The notes beneath the pieces were generated by a model. The model searched no databases. It was not told the DNA's origin and saw only the letters and a list, made by a program, of their open reading frames with translations. From positions 108,459-172,458 of the forward strand of contig SSNU01000128.1 in assembly GCA_012064415.1 (NCBI GenBank): a DNA stretch of 64,000 nt. The letters are read 5' to 3'. Of this stretch, positions 22,417 through 33,116 are shown piece by piece. The position numbers and the translations under genes were made by a program. Position 1 is the first letter of the stretch, and every line of letters begins with the position of its first letter. The stretch is from Gyrodactylus bullatarudis (taxonomy: Eukaryota; Platyhelminthes; Monogenea; Gyrodactylidea; Gyrodactylidae).

Positions 22417-22994
22417 TAATTCATTCAACTTCTTGCTTCTTAAAGGTTCCCTTGAGGCCATGAGGCTCTATATCAATAGAGATAAATGCAAAATTATGCT
22501 CCCATCTGCTCTCCCTGCAACCCTCATCAACATCAAAAAATTTGGTAGAAAGCTTTATGCATAATGAGAAATTCAAGCAGCAAAAAAAATTTCGTAGTGG
22601 AACAATGAAGGAATATAATTTTTTTAATCAACCAAATAAAATATGGCTTCAAATTTTATTGAGTTGGTTACGCTAGAGTTGATATAACTAATGTTAAAAT
22701 TGCAAAATACAAAAAAATTTCCAAGTTAAAATTGGAAAAATATTAGTGGTATGATAAAAAATTTTTGAGAAAAATAACGTGAAATGATACTGTGTCAGCA
22801 AATTTTCATTATCATTGATACTGAAAGTGAAAGGATATATTGGTCTATTGTATACTGTTTCTGAAATTATTTCATCTTTTGATACTGATGAAGAAAATAA
22901 CATAAATAATGATACTTAAAGTGTAAAAAAACATCGGTCTATTATACTGTAAATGAAATAAACGAAAAAAATGATACTGCAAGTGTAAATTTCC
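22417..22994. repeat. Repeats with GATACTNAAAGTG motif (MULE end?)
   Basis: No gene. GATACTGAAAGTG (22817), GATACTTAAAGTG (22911) and GATACTGCAAGTG (22973) recur together with TTGGTCTATTGTATACTG-like blocks, a roughly 60-95 bp spaced subterminal repeat. The same GATACTGCAAGTGTAAATTT motif, inverted, lies near 59955-59985 beside a second MULE fragment. I therefore infer that these are MULE terminal sequences. Confidence 0.45.
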
Positions 22995-23120
22995 CTAAAA
23001 TTTATTATAAACCTCTTCCTTAATTCTATCGATCATTTTTGTAGGATAACTATTTTTATTCAAAAAATTATTTACTAAAAAATTCATTGTTTTAGAACAT
23101 AGCCCACTCAATATTCTGTT
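22995..23120 (-). mobile_element. PLE reverse transcriptase C-terminal remnant, inverted
   Basis: On the minus strand a short frame reads RILSGLCSKTMNFLV, then LNKNSYPTKMIDRIKEEV before a stop. The pattern of an N-X-YP followed by an amphipathic helix is typical of the end of Penelope and LINE reverse transcriptase ORFs. It abuts, in opposite orientation, the GIY-YIG fragment that follows, so two PLE pieces are joined tail to tail. Assignment is tentative. Confidence 0.4.
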
Positions 23121-23152
23121 GTCTAAAATTTATAAAAAAATATAATTTTAAG

Positions 23153-23594
23153 GTTGGTTTTGAAAATAATATAAGTCTTGTTGATAAAATTTCCAAAAAT
23201 GAAAATAAGATTTTTGAGGACTGTGGTATTTATAAATTGAAGTTTAGCTGTGATAAAAGTTATATTGGTCAAACTGGTAGGAATTTTAGAAAAAGAATCA
23301 AAGAACATAAAAACAGTATTTAAAGAAATGATAATAAGTCACATGTTTTTCAACATGTTCTTAACAATAATGGGCATAACATCAATTTTGAGGAGGTTGA
23401 AATTCTTAGTGTGCAGAAAAACTTTAGAAAGAAGTTAATTCATGAAGCTCTAGAAATACGCAATAATGATACTTTTAATGGAAATGTTGGTGAAGTGAAC
23501 ATTGAGCAGTGTTGGATTCAGCTTTTTGGCAAAAGAAGGAAGTTAAATTAAATCTGATGAAAAATTATAACTCTATTCTGTTCTGATTATCAAT
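23153..23594 (+). mobile_element. Second Penelope-like element (PLE-2), GIY-YIG part
   Basis: The frame carries an intact nuclease signature: CGIYKLKFSC, SYIGQTGRNF and KRIKEH, that is GIY, YIG and the catalytic Arg, followed by a conserved HVFQHVLNNNGHNI segment and EQCWIQLFGKRRKLN to a stop near 23551. One TAA at 23321-23323 interrupts it. It is clearly different in sequence from PLE-1. The 3' region is split by the 947-bp inverted-repeat element at 23595; beyond that the PLE resumes with a hammerhead-like motif near 24673. Confidence 0.85.
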
Positions 23595-24541
23595 GTTACA
23601 GTGAATCCGTGTCCTCCAGTGATTCCACGGATTAACCGTTATTCCACGGATTAACCGTTATTCCACGGAATCACTAAAAGGCTGGTTATTCCGTAAACTC
23701 GGTTTTCGAATTCACTAGTTATTCTGAGGAATCCCTGATAAGCACTAGTAATTCCGCGATTATTTTAAAAACAGATGAAATATTGAAAATTTTTAAATTC
23801 ATTATTTGAAGAATTAAAAAAAACAGGGAAATGTTTTTCTGATAAACCTTTAATGACAAGCTCATTTTAATTAACGTAATGTATCTGTTTTTATTCCTTC
23901 AGAAATATGCCTTGAATTATTTTCAATTCAATTTTCAAGGAATTTAGATAATGTATGCTGAGTCCTATTCCAATCTATGTCAAAAATATAAATAAATAGT
24001 TGATATCAATTTCATAAACCCAAACAGATGAAAACTCAATTTTTTTGAGCTTATCAATATTGATAACCCTACTTATTTCTCCAAGTTATACAGTCAAGAA
24101 CGGTTTGATCAGTTACTTAAAGATATAAAGGAGTCCCAAAATAGTAATTTATCTGATAAAAAGTACTATCGAATTAGGACCCGGTATGACTACCAGATGA
24201 TCGATGGAGAGGAAAGAAAACTAGATAAGAATACAAATAGACGCGAGTTCATTCCTCTCAACAAGATTTTCAACATAGTACACAGTCGTCATATCATTCT
24301 TGGTCACTGTGGACGAGATTTTATCTCAATAATTCATGATCAAAAAATAAAATTAATTCAAAATTCTACGGAATTATCAGTGCTTATTAGGGATTCCTCA
24401 GAATTACTAGTGCTTATCAGGAATTCCTCGGAATAACTAGTGAATTCGAAAACCGAGTTTACGGAATAACTAGCCTTTTAGTGATTCCGTGGAATAACGG
24501 TTAATCCGTGGAATCACTGGAGGTCACGGATTCACTGTAAC
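23595..24541. mobile_element. 947-bp fold-back transposon with captured integrase-type segment
   Basis: The ends GTTACAGTGAATCCGTG and CACGGATTCACTGTAAC are perfect inverses. Complementarity runs some 150-180 bp inward, with internal reiteration of ATTCCACGGATTAACCGTT on the left. ATCAAT flanks both ends (23589-23594 and 24542-24547), a clean 6-bp target duplication. Between the arms a 114-codon open stretch (24032-24372) encodes FNIVHSRHIILGHCGRDFI, like the His2-Cys2-type region ahead of integrase cores in KRBA2/gypsy-like genes, preceded by a helical stretch. No Cys pair or DDE core follows, so it is a truncated captured piece. The element is non-autonomous and sits inside PLE-2. Confidence 0.85.
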
Positions 24542-24547
24542 ATCAAT

Positions 24548-24933
24548 ACTTTATTATTATAGGTCAGCCTCTTGTATTATTCTATTCTCTAATCTGATTG
24601 GACAAAACTGATAGGTATGAGATCATGAAAGTATATAAATAGTATTTTGTTTTTGACAAACTTGTCGTACCACTGAAGAAGCCGTGTAAAAACAATCACC
24701 GTCGAAACGTTTGGATGACCATGGCTGAGAATTCTAATATTGACCAAAGTTTTAATAAATTTTATTATAAAACTAATTTTAGATCATTTTTCACTGATTC
24801 AACAGTTGTTTTTTCCAATAAAAAACTAAGTTCTACCATTGTATTAGTAAAATACAAGATAAGATTTGTGTTAAATACTAAAAGATATACACAAGCCATA
24901 ACAGTTAAACAAACTAGGCCTGACGAACTATAA
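24548..24933 (+). mobile_element. PLE-2 terminal repeat and start of a following ORF
   Basis: After the fold-back insertion the PLE-2 3' sequence resumes. It contains TATATAAA near 24634, a hammerhead-like motif at 24655-24725, and immediately afterwards an ATG frame (24715 or 24721) of about 72 codons beginning MAENSNIDQSFNKFYY. In Penelope elements the pLTR holds promoter, ribozyme and ORF start, so this is the expected head of a tandem or truncated copy. The frame has no recognisable domain before its stop. Confidence 0.5.
24655..24725 (+). ncRNA. Hammerhead-like motif of PLE-2
   Basis: CTGAAGA lies at 24673-24679 and GAAACGTTTGG at 24704-24714. The 24 nt between them can form an imperfect stem II (GTG with CAC plus a mismatched outer part). 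ACGT directly after GAA gives the tiny self-complementary stem III seen in Penelope hammerheads. Stem I pairing is weak. I read it as a decayed ribozyme. Confidence 0.45.
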
Positions 24934-25326
24934 AAGAAATAATTTTGTAAGAAAATAAAAAAATATTTAGAAAAACAAACCATAATGGTAGTTTTTATGA
25001 TTCCTCATAATAAAACTGTGTTATTTGACTAACCATAGAAGAATATAGCAGTAAATATCCCTATAATTTAATAGGTGACACGTCAAGTAAAATAAGTTTT
25101 TGGCCCATTAATCTTATTCTTTATATCGGAAACTCTGATGAGGAATTAGAATCATTTGAAGATCAGAGGGATTCTAATCATAAGACTGATTAATAACGAG
25201 TGATTTCTGATACACTTTCTCTATTCTGAAATAATTTCTGAAATTTTATCTGAAGAAATCATTTTCAGAAAATGTTTGTATCAGATTATCTGATTCAGAT
25301 AGCAAACCGTGTAATGAGTAGAGATA

Positions 25327-27505
25327 AAGTAGATCCCGGTCCCTAAAAAGGAAGGGTCAAGTCGTCCACTGCGCATCTGTGGAGACTACAGTTTGACTTT
25401 AAACAAAATTGTCGACGTATCCGGCTACAAAATGCCCACAGCGCAAGAGATACTATTTGAGCTGGCCGATAGCAAGGTTTACTCAGTCTTGGATTTCTCG
25501 GATGCTTATCTGCAACTGAAACTCGCCCCCGAGAGCAAAAAATTCACAACAATATCTACACACATGGGGTATTTTGGCTACCATACCTTACAATTCGGCA
25601 CCTCTTACGCCCCGCAGATGTTTCAGGAAGTGATGGACAGGTGTCTGGTCAGAGACCCAGAAATTAAAGCATCAGGTTACAAGGTTGCAGCGTACCAAGA
25701 TGATATCATCATCGGAACTCGAACACCCGAGGAGCATAAAAAGGCTTTGGAACTGGTCAAGAAGAAGTTAAAAAAAATTAAGATAAACGACAGCAAATCC
25801 CAGAAGGGCTCAAAAAAGGGTAAACTACCTGGGGTACATATGGGAAGACGGAAGTTGGAAAACGGACGAGTCCCAAATCGAAAAGTTCAGAAATATCCAA
25901 TTTCCCCAGTCAGCTAAAGATCTTAATGTACTGTTAGCCTCAGTCAGACATTATGCGAAGTTCTGCCCATCCTTCTCTATAGTGACAAGCCCTATGTACA
26001 ATCTCCTCAGAAAAGGGGTAGAATGGAACTGGACATCCAGACTTGAAGGTGATCTAAGACGACTAATCGAGTCTATGAGCAACGGAAGACTAGTGCACTA
26101 CGACACTAAGAAAGCACTTTTCGTGACCTCAGATGCCTCTCAAAAAGGGTTGGGTTACGTGCTATCACATGATGCGTCAATGATGGAAATCATCGCAGTG
26201 GGTGGAAAGAAATTAAAACCCGCTGAAGAAAACTACTCAAATCTAGAGAGAGAAGCATTGGGTGTGGTATCAGCCGTTGAACATTTCCACAGGTATCTTT
26301 TGGGCGGACATTCCGCATCAGAACGGACATGAAACCGTTGGAATTTATTATGAAACCTGGTGTCGAGTCAAAAATCTCGACGGACAGGATCAGCAAGTGG
26401 AAGCTAAAACTGTCCCAGTATGATTACAGTATAGAGCATGTAAAAGGGGTGGTAAACCACATACCTGACCTAATTTCGCGCATCGGGGGCGGTGAGCTAA
26501 ATGACTGAGTCGGACCAGTTCAAAAGCCGGTAATAGCCGTGATAAGCACGGAAGCCGACTCGGTAATCGAGAAAGTCAAGACCTTCGTCAAAAAGGGATG
26601 GCCGAGAAGGGTACCTACCGAAATCACCAGGTACAAATCAGTGGCCAATGAGTTTAAAGTTACAGATAATAGTCTTGTGAGGGGGAACAAAACGCATACA
26701 GGAGAGACAGTCTTTTCTTGATAAGACCCACCTCGGGCATCCAGGTATGGTATCGATGAAGCAACGCATGAGAGGGAAACTGTGGTGGCCAGGTATGGAC
26801 AAAGATATAGACAAGTTCGTGGCAAACTGCTCGGTGTGCTGAACCACGGCAAAGAAACAACACTCTAAGGATCTGCTAGCTTGGCCTGAATGCGAGGAGC
26901 CACTAGAAAGAGTTCACGTGGACAAGTCTCTGGGAATCCAGCCCATCTTCACTCCTCCTGGACATCACCAGTCAAATGGCCTGGCAGAGAGAGCGAACCA
27001 GGACCTAAAAAGGTATCTAGAAAATAAAGTGGATAGCGGAGTCTCGTGATCTGAAAAGCAATCTTATAAGTTTCATGCGACATAAGAATTTCATTGAGAC
27101 AGCCAAAGGTCATGTCCCGGCCAGGTTATTCCTGTCCCGAAACGTTCCGAATGTGGTAGAGGTGGCCGTTCAAGAGCGAAAGTGGGAACCAGTATATATC
27201 CAACCGGAAAAAGGCCCAGCGGTCGAGGCTACCGCTTACCAAAGTTCAAGCAACATCTGGACAGACCAGTGTGGACGAACAGCCCACTCTAGCGATGTGC
27301 AACTACGATGCTCAATGCCCAGCGATCCAGTAAATATAAGCGACTGGAGGGAGGAAACCACGTCCAGCAATGAGGCCATTTAGATTCCAACGGAAGCTCA
27401 GAGTGCCCCTACCCTTCAAGAGGTCAGAAGGTCTGAAAGAATTAAATACGAGCCGGCCTACCTAGGAGACTACGTAAGACGTCTCAAGAAGCCCTGAGGG
27501 GGAAG
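25327..27505 (+). mobile_element. Ty3/gypsy retrotransposon internal region, broken
   Basis: The element begins inside the reverse transcriptase; gag, protease and 5' LTR are missing. Visible in order: RT with FSDAYLQL and YQDD (25337-25810); a frameshift near 25815; the RT end and RNase H with VTSDASQKGLGYVL and EREALGVVSA (to 26305); another frameshift near 26305; the connection to an integrase zinc finger (HLGHPGM and NCSVC, 26730-26840, broken by a TGA); then the SPGHHQSNG-type block TPPGHHQSNGLAERAN at about 26955-27000. Most of the integrase catalytic core between VHVDKSLG and TPPGHH is deleted. The C-terminal tail ends with RRSERI and YLGDYVRRL near 27480, followed by a purine-rich tract (GAGGGGGAAG) at the LTR. 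Confidence 0.85.
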
Positions 27506-27680
27506 TGTTATATCGGTGCCTAAAAACCTATATTAAAACAAACCGTAGAAGATGTTTTAGAGCATAGAGATTAAAACCTTTTGTTTAAATTATTATTATT
27601 ATTATCCCTTTTTGAATATCACGTGTTTTTCATCATGAACCTTTTCCAAGATAATACTAGCTCGGACACCCGACATAACA
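27506..27680 (+). repeat. 3' LTR of the gypsy element (175 bp)
   Basis: The sequence starts TGTTATATCGG right after the polypurine tract and ends CCCGACATAACA, so the ends are the inverted TGTTAT/ATAACA expected of an LTR. At 175 bp it is short for gypsy. GTAGA follows and could be a target duplication, but no matching 5' LTR is present in the window to test this. Confidence 0.75.
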
Positions 27681-28265
27681 GTAGATACACTCAAAGTACG
27701 TACATTTAATATACCTATACTTATTAAGAAAACATTTTTATATTAATAATCATATATCATGAACATATAAAATGTACATACAGCCGAATACTATACTGTC
27801 TCTAATTCTTAGATAATGAGATGTGTCCTATGAATCAACCAATCAGAGAAGAGTGAAGATCCTACAAAGGTCTATATAATGATGGAGCATTGAAAGAGCT
27901 GATTCTCAATAAAAAAAGTATTAACCTTCAAGATTTCAATAAAATATATTCTTCTCAATCCGGTACTACTTTTAGTTATGAGACTTATCGTGAAAACCGA
28001 AAGAGAGAAAAACAGCCCATAGACCATAGAGCATCGTTGAAAAGTAAGAAGGTTTGTGGAATCGCTCGGAAAAAACAAAGAGTCTTGAATATCTTAATTA
28101 ACTCTAATGAAATAAGAAAATCATTGAAGATTTATTTAATTCCTTAATCAGAACAAGGTATTGAACATGTATTGAAGATTTCTAGTAAGAAATACGGGTA
28201 TAAGAATTCTAGATTTAAACAAGTTAATATTATAACCCAAAGTTAAAATATAACGTAAAATACCC
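27681..28265 (+). other. Spacer with TATA-like sequence and orphan open frame
   Basis: A CCAATCAGAG motif (27839) and TCTATATAATG (27871) look like promoter elements and resemble those in the PLE-2 terminal repeat. An 80-odd codon open stretch to 28147 is basic (SLKSKKVCGIARKKQR) but has no ATG and no known domain. It could be a scrap of a PLE N-terminal region. The last 110 bp lead into the membrane-protein gene. Confidence 0.35.
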
Positions 28266-29297
28266 ATGAAATTCAAGTTCTTCATATTATTATCGACAAT
28301 TTTCATTAGCTTGCTGATTTCTGATAAGGATGGCCAAGAAGAACCTAAAGATGCTTTCTGTCAGCTTGATACTTTTCCATTGGCTCCAATTTGTGAAAAG
28401 TTTGGATTTGAAATAGAAGACAGGATCGACGTTGAGTTCTTAAAGGCCTTGACAACCCTTCAGGATCATGTTCGAAAAATTACAACCTATTGTGATGTCC
28501 TTGCCTATTGTGTAAAATTTGAGCAAACTAATTCGCATATGAGTTTGGACGATGTTATCACATCATGGAGAGATAAAAAATCTAAAGAAAACGTTTGCCG
28601 CCACATGCCATGTCTCATGTCAATAGCATTGAATTATCCATGTTTAAAGCCAATACCTTCTGTGGTTATCAAGTTGACAGTATTACTATGTCATCTAGTC
28701 GGTTTTTCAATGACAGATATCAGTAATGGTATTGTGGAAGATAATCAGCTACAAACTCCAGTTACATGTATTTCTTCAGCAATTGTATTGGCCCAATATG
28801 CCTCAGCAGAAGCATTCAGACAAAAGAACTCAAACTCGGCCGGTAATTCAAAAGGAATACATCATGATGAATGTGGAGCGAAGAATTGTCCGGGGGATGG
28901 CTGCCCGAAAAAATGTCTCATTGCTGCTAGAAAGTATAAATGCCTTCAACAACGATGTCCAATTAAAAGCAATGATTCAATAAAAGACTTTTTTGGCTGG
29001 ATGATGGGGGACAATGAAGAGTTGCTGACAGGCGTAAATATATCTCAAGAAGAGTGCCTTTCGGAATTGGAAATGGTACCACGTAGGAAGAGTGCAATCG
29101 ATATGCCCAGTGTTGATGCAAGAGAGACAAATATCGGAGTGAATAGTGGTCATTTAGCCGCCGGAGTATTAATAGGCATATTCATGATCTGTTTAATTAT
29201 GCTCCTAATCGCTGGACTTGGCTTTTGTTATAAAAAAGCGGCAGCCTCAAAAGAACTTCTTTTGAAACATTCAAAGTATATGAAAATGGCCGCATAG
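28266..29297 (+). CDS. Single-pass membrane protein, Cys-rich ectodomain, unknown function
   Basis: An intronless frame of 343 residues. Residues 1-20 (MKFKFFILLSTIFISLLIS) form a clear signal peptide. Residues about 24-290 form an ectodomain with many Cys, including spaced pairs (CDVLAYC, CRHMPC) and a compact CGAKNCPGDGCPKKC block near residue 200. One strong hydrophobic helix (AAGVLIGIFMICLIMLLIAG) near residues 297-320 is followed by a short basic tail rich in Lys. Topology is type I. I do not recognise the family. Even cysteine spacing suggests disulphide-bonded extracellular modules. Codon use is better balanced than in the surrounding AT-rich DNA, so I trust it as a real gene. Confidence 0.75.
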   Translation: MKFKFFILLSTIFISLLISDKDGQEEPKDAFCQLDTFPLAPICEKFGFEIEDRIDVEFLKALTTLQDHVRKITTYCDVLAYCVKFEQTNSHMSLDDVITSWRDKKSKENVCRHMPCLMSIALNYPCLKPIPSVVIKLTVLLCHLVGFSMTDISNGIVEDNQLQTPVTCISSAIVLAQYASAEAFRQKNSNSAGNSKGIHHDECGAKNCPGDGCPKKCLIAARKYKCLQQRCPIKSNDSIKDFFGWMMGDNEELLTGVNISQEECLSELEMVPRRKSAIDMPSVDARETNIGVNSGHLAAGVLIGIFMICLIMLLIAGLGFCYKKAAASKELLLKHSKYMKMAA

Positions 29298-31000
29298 AAT
29301 GCAAAAATCTATTTTTTATTATAAACTAGCATCATGTAAAGAAATTGACCTTTTCATTCTAACTTGTTTGACAAAATCATAAACTTCGTTTATCGATAAT
29401 TATGAACTACATAATATGTAATGAAATACAATCTAAATTTTAGATTTATCATTGACTGAAATCAATGGTTTAAGATTATAATTTTAGATCAGGATCACTT
29501 TATTTTATTTTAGTACCTTTTGATCGAAAAAAGTGACACACCGTGTTATCAGCATTTCATAGTTCAAATATCAATTCAATTTTATAAAGCTAGAAAACTG
29601 CTAAGAGAAAATAATATAATGGTATAATTCTTTTTCTGATTTTCCTATCCTTAATACGGATTCCCTGTACATTTTGTTCAGTTTTATTTTTTTAACCGAA
29701 TATTAGATAAAATTGTTTCTCGGTTTCATAATTAAGTAAATGACGCTGTAAGTCCACTATTTTTAATAACAAACTCATCAAGAACTGGATTATGAGAATT
29801 ACGGGGGAAATATTATCATTTAAAGAGCAAATATCATTTTTTGAAACCCGGAAGGAGAAAATTGCAGAATAATGGGTTGTCAAGCATCAAAATTAGACCA
29901 GAAAACCGAATATTGCCATTACAGTAAAAAAAATCTATTTTGACAGATCTAAATTTGAACCATAATATTTTCATCAAGAATATTATTTGATTCTGGACTG
30001 ATAAAAAAGTTTAGAGAAAACGAACGAATATTTTAGTGATAAACGTTATATTTGGTAGGATCTCTTCAGACTCTAACCCGAATTAGATAAAATTACAATG
30101 CGATTTTTTGAGCACTTCCATTGGTTGAAATGATTTTATACCTCGTTTGGGAAAAAAATCTAAATTTAATGAAGTGAAACCCCAGATAAAATTCAGCAAG
30201 TTTGATTTTCTCATCTGATTTTGAGCCCAAAAAGTTCCTATCAATCAACAATCTTTTTCCTATTCATTAAACCTTTCTCGTTCAAGGTTCAAAAAAATGG
30301 AAATTTGGCGCCCTATTGAAATGATTCCATATTATTAAAGCAATACTTCCCCTTTTTGCATTTTTGCCCTACATTAAAACCTTGACTCTGTGTTCCTGAA
30401 AAGCATTATTTTAATTAAAGAGGATTGAAATCATAATAATTAAAATATTGACTTAAAGCTAGTTGACATGAAGATGAGGATTTACTATTTTTACAAAAAA
30501 CTCGATATATTTCTCCTGAATCACAGAAAAAAAAATTTTTGAATTCTAAATGGAGTGAGCTAATAAGGTTTTGATATTCAAAAAAATTCCGAAAAAAATT
30601 CTATCTGAACAAAATCAAGTCAGTTTTTGGATCTCCACTTTTGAACCCAAAATTTCTATCGATATCGATGATTCGAAGCAGTCAAGTGATGATATTGGGA
30701 TCAAAATTAAACGAAGATTTTAATTTTGGCCATAGAGATAGCGAAAATTTTACTGTTTCCGAGAAAAAGTTAAACTTGCAGATTTTGGATTATTTGCCTT
30801 CGTGATAATCGAAAAATTCAAATGGTTCACTTCTTTATTGGGAAGGTAGTTGTTTTTATATGCTTAAAATCAGATTAAATCAAATAATTTTTCGAATAGT
30901 GTCAAATGCAAGAGGACAATTGCAGGTAAATTTAATTACACCTTTTTTAACTTTAAACAGTTTCCACAATACAAAATAATCGATATGGGTTTTTCTTGAT
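29298..31000. other. Gene-free stretch with ribozyme relic and repeat half
   Basis: No gene is supported. At 30020-30080, on the minus strand, CTGAAGAGATCC with a downstream ATAACGTTTATC palindrome matches the minimal hammerhead family, but GAAA has become CAAA, so the core is dead. At 30465-30836 lies one half of the fold-back element seen complete at 48033-48771, starting GCTAGTTGACATGAAGATGA and including CGATTCGAAGCAGTCAAGTG. Confidence 0.55.
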
Positions 31001-31744
31001 TTGTATTATTACTCTAATTATAATACTTTTCTTTCGGCAGTTTGCAATTGCTTCACCTTTCTTAAAAGACGGGTGACTCCCTCTGCAGCTATATCTTGTC
31101 TCAAAAGAACCTTCAAGTATATGGGCCCTCCTGTCCTGCTGGTCTCTGATAACGCCACGAACTTCAGCAGCATGGAGTTTAAGGATTATCTCAGAGTTAA
31201 TGGTGTGCAACAACGGTGGACCTCACCTGGGCATCATGAATCAAATGGTTTGGCAGAGGTCTATGTGGGAGATTTCAAGAACTTCATGGCCAAGAACAAC
31301 AACAATCTCAGTCTGATAGATTTGTTCGTGTCTGAGCACAACGGCTCCCCTAATTCCAAAGGTTGTATTATCAACAGCTTAGTGCTCCTGTCTGTCCCTA
31401 GAACCACCTCTGAGATAAAGGCAAACATGCTTGGTGGGTTGGCCTTACCGGTCCAATCCTTGATTAACAAAGAGAATAAAGGGAAGATTGAAGGCAGTGT
31501 GGTCCAACAGTTCGGCTCAAATGTGTTGCAAGATGATGCGGGAAGACAAGTGCATGTATCTGATTCCTTTCCCCCTGGTGAGGACATTGCCACTGACGAC
31601 CTGATGAGTGAAGACCATAATGAATCCGACGATGGTGGGGTGAGCTCTCCAACTAGACCAGATGATACTCAACTCCTGACTAAACCCAGAAGAGAAAACC
31701 GCAGGATGCCGGACCGCTTCAAGGATTTCGATATGGACGGGTAG
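31001..31744 (+). mobile_element. Ty3/gypsy-type integrase fragment (second element)
   Basis: The open frame of 247 codons begins without an ATG and encodes GPPVLLVSDNATNFSS with the second catalytic Asp, then QRWTSPGHHESNGLAEVYV with the catalytic Glu, then a long acidic tail ending in RRENRRMPDRFKDF. The integrase zinc finger and first Asp are missing. The sequence differs from the gypsy copy at 25-27 kb (GHHESNG against GHHQSNG) although the general layout is alike. No LTR is recognisable downstream. A gag-like frame lies 435 bp further on the opposite strand, so the two are not one element as they stand. Confidence 0.75.
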
Positions 31745-32178
31745 ATATTTTGATATTGTTAAATCAAAGTCGGATTTAAACAGAACTATTTTAATATTGT
31801 ATAATTTGACTTTGTTTAAGTTTGTCTGAGACCGATTTTGGCTCAGTTTTTGAATAAAAAACCCACTGTAAATCTGATATCTGAACTTATTTTTGAATTA
31901 AATGTTAGTCGTCTGCCCAGTTTACCTGATTCTGAATCTGAGGACGAAAGTCAAAACAGAAAACATCAGACAGCTATCTATGCCAAATAGCTCCATGAAG
32001 AACTATACAATGTACAAATTAAATACCAAATAGCCATGTAATTTTAGTTTAGCCCAACCGAAAAGGAAAATAAAAAAGCTATTTAAATTAAAATTTGAAT
32101 CAAATTAACCCAGTGATCAATTCAATATATAATTATAGATGAAAGATGATTTTAATTCAAATTCAGTTTTTCCATGAA

Positions 32179-32778
32179 TTAACTGAGAAGACGCTCTTTC
32201 ACATCTGAATTGATTTCAGTTGTAGGTTTCGATGTTGTTTGTATTTTTGGGGCAACTGATTTACACCTTGATCTTGTAGTGGGTGCTTTGACTGTTTTAA
32301 CAAACTGAACCGTTTCATCAGCAGTCATGACTGGCCCTTCAATTTTTCGCCATTTTAATGGAAAATTCGGGAGTCCATTCAGTAGTTGAAACGAAATGGC
32401 TCTATCCTTGAAATCGTTTGAAAAATCACATCTTTCAGCCTGCTTTTTTACTTCCATGATAAATTGCTCTGGTGATTTATTATCTTTGAATATTCTAAAG
32501 AACTTCAACATTTCGCTGTAAATGCATAACTTTGATTTGGCATGTTTGATCATGATGCCTTTAATCTCTTCATAATTGAAATCGTCGATTTCTCCAGGTG
32601 AGATCAAGGTCTCAATCATACTCAGAGAGTCCGAATCACAAAAGTTGAGCAAATTACTCTTGCGATTTTCATCGTTATCGATTTTTGAGGCTTTAAAATA
32701 ATATTCTAATCGCTTAAAGTATTCTTGAACCTCGGGAAATGTTAAGGGTATCGTTGAAAACCTTGTTGAAGGGTTCAT
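32179..32778 (-). CDS. Gag-like protein, intact frame
   Basis: A minus-strand frame of 199 residues from ATG 32778. YFKRLEYYFKASKIDNDENR, NFCDSDSLSMIETLISP and EQFIMEVKKQAERCDF follow the retrotransposon gag/capsid pattern (aromatic start, K-X-X-X-LLN, polyproteins binding nucleic acid). There is no CCHC zinc knuckle and no protease or RT downstream on this strand. A TATATAAATA box about 35-45 bp before the ATG gives it its own promoter. The absence of stops and frameshifts, unlike every other retroelement here, makes either a recent gag-only copy or a domesticated host gene possible. The frame could extend from a TTG at 32790, but ATG is preferred. Confidence 0.65.
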   Translation of the reverse strand: MNPSTRFSTIPLTFPEVQEYFKRLEYYFKASKIDNDENRKSNLLNFCDSDSLSMIETLISPGEIDDFNYEEIKGIMIKHAKSKLCIYSEMLKFFRIFKDNKSPEQFIMEVKKQAERCDFSNDFKDRAISFQLLNGLPNFPLKWRKIEGPVMTADETVQFVKTVKAPTTRSRCKSVAPKIQTTSKPTTEINSDVKERLLS

Positions 32779-33116
32779 TTTTCTAGCCAAAATTGAATGA
32801 GAAACCTATATTTATATAGTATTTCGTAAACTCTAATTGGTCAACTTTTTTATATTTGAAACTAGATATCTTAACTCGATCCGTTTATTTTAGTCTGCTA
32901 TTTGATTTATTAAACTTTCTTTTTGCAAATATCGACAAATTCAATTCTATAAAATTGATCTCTAATATTTTCAAAATCATGTCCAACTATACCAAGAAAA
33001 TTTCTGATATTTTTTCTTATGCCAAGATAGCTAGAAAATATTTGTTTCCAAAAAAACTGAATGATCAAATTAATTTTAATTTGGTGTCCAGTGATCAGTG
33101 CTTGAGTCTATTTTAA

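Noticed and set aside
27890..28147. Basic 85-codon open frame as a gene
   Set aside because: It has no ATG and no recognisable domain, and lies between transposon remains. Kept only as a note in the spacer.
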